Shown piece after piece: positions 62,244-64,000 of a stretch of DNA of 64,000 nt. Both the position numbers and the translations under genes were made by a program. Position 1 is the stretch's first letter, and each line of letters starts with the position of its first letter. Under the pieces are notes generated by a model. That model did not search any database, had not been told where the DNA came from, and saw nothing but the letters and a program-made list of their open reading frames with translations. This stretch comes from Kaistia defluvii (GTDB lineage Bacteria; Pseudomonadota; Alphaproteobacteria; Rhizobiales; Kaistiaceae): positions 744,001 through 808,000 of the forward strand of contig NZ_JBEPSM010000002.1 in NCBI RefSeq assembly GCF_040548815.1, given 5' to 3'.

Positions 62244-64000
62244 ATGACCGAACAGGATTCCCGGGTCGGGCCAACCGGTGCCGATATTGAACCGGACGAA
62301 ATCAGGGCCGCCCTTGCCGACATCCAGGCCTGCGCCTCGTTCGTCGCCTCGCGACAGCTGAGCGCCTTCCTCTGCTACGTCGTCGAGAAGGCGCTCGCGG
62401 GAGAGGCGGATCGCATCAAGGCCTATTCGATCGCGACCGAAGCGCTCGGCCGGCCGGAAACGTTCGATCCCGCCTCGGATCCGATCGTCCGGGTCGAGGC
62501 CGGACGGCTGCGCAAGGCGCTCGACGCCTATTATCTTGCCGAGGGCGCCGACGCCCGGCTTCGGATCACCGTTCCGCGCGGCAGCTACGTGCCCCGCTTT
62601 GAACGCGTCGCCGTGGAGGACCGCCAAGCCGAGCCTTCGGAGGACGCAGAAGCCGCGCCCTTGGAAGACGAGGCGCTGACGGCTCCACCTGCGCCGCTGC
62701 CGGTCGCAGGGCAATCCTGGAGCTTTCGTCTTTCCGCAGCGCTCCTGGTCGGGGCGGTGCTCCTGGCCTTCGGGATGTCCGGCGGATCGCGCCTGCTTGC
62801 GGATCTGGGCAGGGCCCAGGCGAGCATTGCCGACGCGGCCGAGAACGAAACGACGGTTAGCGCGAGGCTTCCTGCCACCAAGCCTCAGGCGCCAAGGATC
62901 TTCGTCGCCCCCTTCGCCGTCACGGACGAGACGTCGCTCGGCGTCTCCGGCAGCCAGTTTTCGGTGATGCTGGCCACCGCCATGTCGCGTTTCGACGAGG
63001 TCACGGTGGTCACCCGCATGGATGGCGACGCCGATTACCAGGTGAGCGGCCGGCTGTCGTCCGGCGTGGCCGGCATTTCCGTTTCGACCATGCTGACGAA
63101 CCGCGCCACGGGCCGTGTGATCTGGTCGTCGCAAATGACCCTGCCGCGCAATCCGATCCGCCCCTCCGCGACCATCAACGAATTGACGGGCGCGATCGCC
63201 ACCGCCATCGCCCAGCCCTACGGGGTGGTCCTGTCCGATCGGCTGACCCGCAGCGATCTTCCCGATGACGGGTTTCCTTGCGTGATCCGCTCGTTCAACT
63301 TCTGGCAAAGCTACACGCCGAAGTCGCATGCCGACGTGAAGGCCTGCCTGGAGGAACTGACGCATCGCTTCCCGGCCTATGCGCTTTCCTACGCGCAGCT
63401 GAGCCTGCTCTATCTCTCCGAAGGCGCAGTGGCGACGGATCCCAAGCTTCACGCGGATGCCATCGACCGCGCCGTGAAGGCGTCCGCCCTGGCCGTGCAA
63501 CTCGCGCCGACCAGTGCGCGGGCGATGCAGGCGCTGCAGTTCACCTATTATTCCACCGGCCAGATCCAGCGCGCCATCGAGGCCGGCAACCGCGCCATGC
63601 TGCTCAATCCGCTCGATACCGACATCCGCGCCTCGCAGGGCCAGGTGCTGATCGTCGCCGGCCGCTACCAGCTCGGTCAGCGGCTGATCGAGGAGGCCGC
63701 GAGCAGCAACACGGCTTACCCGCCCTGGTACGATCTCTATTTGGCGCTGGCGGCCTTCCAGGGCGGCAAGACCGAGACGCTGCGCAAGCTGATGGGGCGC
63801 GTCGACCTGCCCGATCACCCGCTGGCGGCGCTCCTGGAGATCATCGCGGCCAGCAATTCCGATGCCCGCGACGCGGCTGCCGCCCGCATGCGCGCCCGCT
63901 ACCCGGCCATGGCGGCCGACCCGGCGGCGGTGCTGAACCGCGTGCTGCCGAACCCGGAACTGGTGGACAAGCTGGTCGCCGCCGCCCGGCAGGCCGGGCT
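62244..64000 (+). CDS. Paralogous N-domain/TolB-like/TPR membrane protein (copy 2, truncated by window end)
   Basis: The frame from ATG 62244 is open to the last base, so 585 residues are visible and the end lies outside. It repeats the layout of copy 1: an N-domain (VASRQLSAFLCYVVEKALAG, DPIVRVEAGRLRKALDAYY, PRGSYVPRFERV), a Glu/Ala-rich linker, a membrane helix (about 159-178), a TolB-like region (APRIFVAPFAVTDE) and TPR-like helices from about 370. Sequence similarity is strong in the N-domain and weak elsewhere. The 10-bp gap suggests cotranscription. Confidence 0.78.
   Translation, partial: MTEQDSRVGPTGADIEPDEIRAALADIQACASFVASRQLSAFLCYVVEKALAGEADRIKAYSIATEALGRPETFDPASDPIVRVEAGRLRKALDAYYLAEGADARLRITVPRGSYVPRFERVAVEDRQAEPSEDAEAAPLEDEALTAPPAPLPVAGQSWSFRLSAALLVGAVLLAFGMSGGSRLLADLGRAQASIADAAENETTVSARLPATKPQAPRIFVAPFAVTDETSLGVSGSQFSVMLATAMSRFDEVTVVTRMDGDADYQVSGRLSSGVAGISVSTMLTNRATGRVIWSSQMTLPRNPIRPSATINELTGAIATAIAQPYGVVLSDRLTRSDLPDDGFPCVIRSFNFWQSYTPKSHADVKACLEELTHRFPAYALSYAQLSLLYLSEGAVATDPKLHADAIDRAVKASALAVQLAPTSARAMQALQFTYYSTGQIQRAIEAGNRAMLLNPLDTDIRASQGQVLIVAGRYQLGQRLIEEAASSNTAYPPWYDLYLALAAFQGGKTETLRKLMGRVDLPDHPLAALLEIIAASNSDARDAAAARMRARYPAMAADPAAVLNRVLPNPELVDKLVAAARQAG

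Noticed and set aside
62184..63818. 544-codon minus-strand frame at the window end
   Set aside because: Shadow of the truncated plus-strand paralogue, which shares the N-domain and TPR layout with its upstream neighbour.
1..64000. CRISPR arrays, insertion sequences and prophage genes
   Set aside because: No regularly spaced repeats with spacers, no transposase or integrase frames and no phage structural genes were seen. The only tandem repeats are the 24-bp units at 51559-51630, which have no spacers.

Overview
The window is 64 kb of high-GC chromosomal DNA from an alphaproteobacterium, most likely of the order Hyphomicrobiales (Rhizobiales). The placement rests on a PdhS/PleC-type cell-cycle kinase, two phasins, DUF1127 and DUF1488 proteins, the hisS-hisZ-hisG cluster with a HisRS of the alphaproteobacterial type, and a tRNA-His whose discriminator base is A73. 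I cannot name the genus. I see no insertion sequence, phage, plasmid or CRISPR structure.

Layout. 1-9.1 kb is an accessory drug-response block. It holds a truncated sensor kinase, a MexT-like LysR regulator divergent from a hydrolase-fold protein that lacks its catalytic Ser and His, a MexEF-like RND pump, and a NimT/NimR-like transporter-regulator pair. It ends at tRNA-His (9.4 kb). 9.6-14.3 kb carries two phasin genes, a striking inverted repeat, and a 1081-residue PdhS-like kinase. 14.6-20.7 kb is housekeeping and stress: VOC protein, LysR, DUF1127, DUF937, universal stress protein, gamma-glutamylcysteine ligase and an SDR. 20.8-27.8 kb has an EamA exporter, a second RND system (MdtABC-like), a class I amidotransferase and DUF29.

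28.2-42.6 kb centres on two- and three-carbon acid metabolism. It has an LldR-like regulator with lldD, then glcD, glcE and glcF (glycolate to glyoxylate), and malate synthase (glyoxylate to malate). Between these lie a DUF3422 protein, a small secreted protein on the opposite strand inside the glc cluster, a TMEM175-like channel, and a TPP riboswitch in front of thiM-thiE. 42.6-48.2 kb is an EmrAB-type efflux locus with a second DHA2 pump and a divergent TetR regulator; the emrA-tetR gap carries two palindromic operators.

48.2-57.2 kb has two L,D-transpeptidases, a BacA-like ABC peptide transporter, DoxX, hisS-hisZ-hisG preceded by three exact 24-bp tandem repeats, a DUF3563-like small protein and tag. 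57.2-64 kb has a lipoprotein, ribF, a TIGR01459 HAD phosphatase and two tandem paralogues with the layout N-domain / membrane helix / TolB-like / TPR. The second paralogue runs off the end of the window.

The observations I would follow first are the catalytically dead hydrolase built into an RND efflux operon, the 24-bp repeats before hisS, a GCATTGCA motif shared by the phasin and DUF3563 promoters, and the tandem TolB/TPR membrane proteins.
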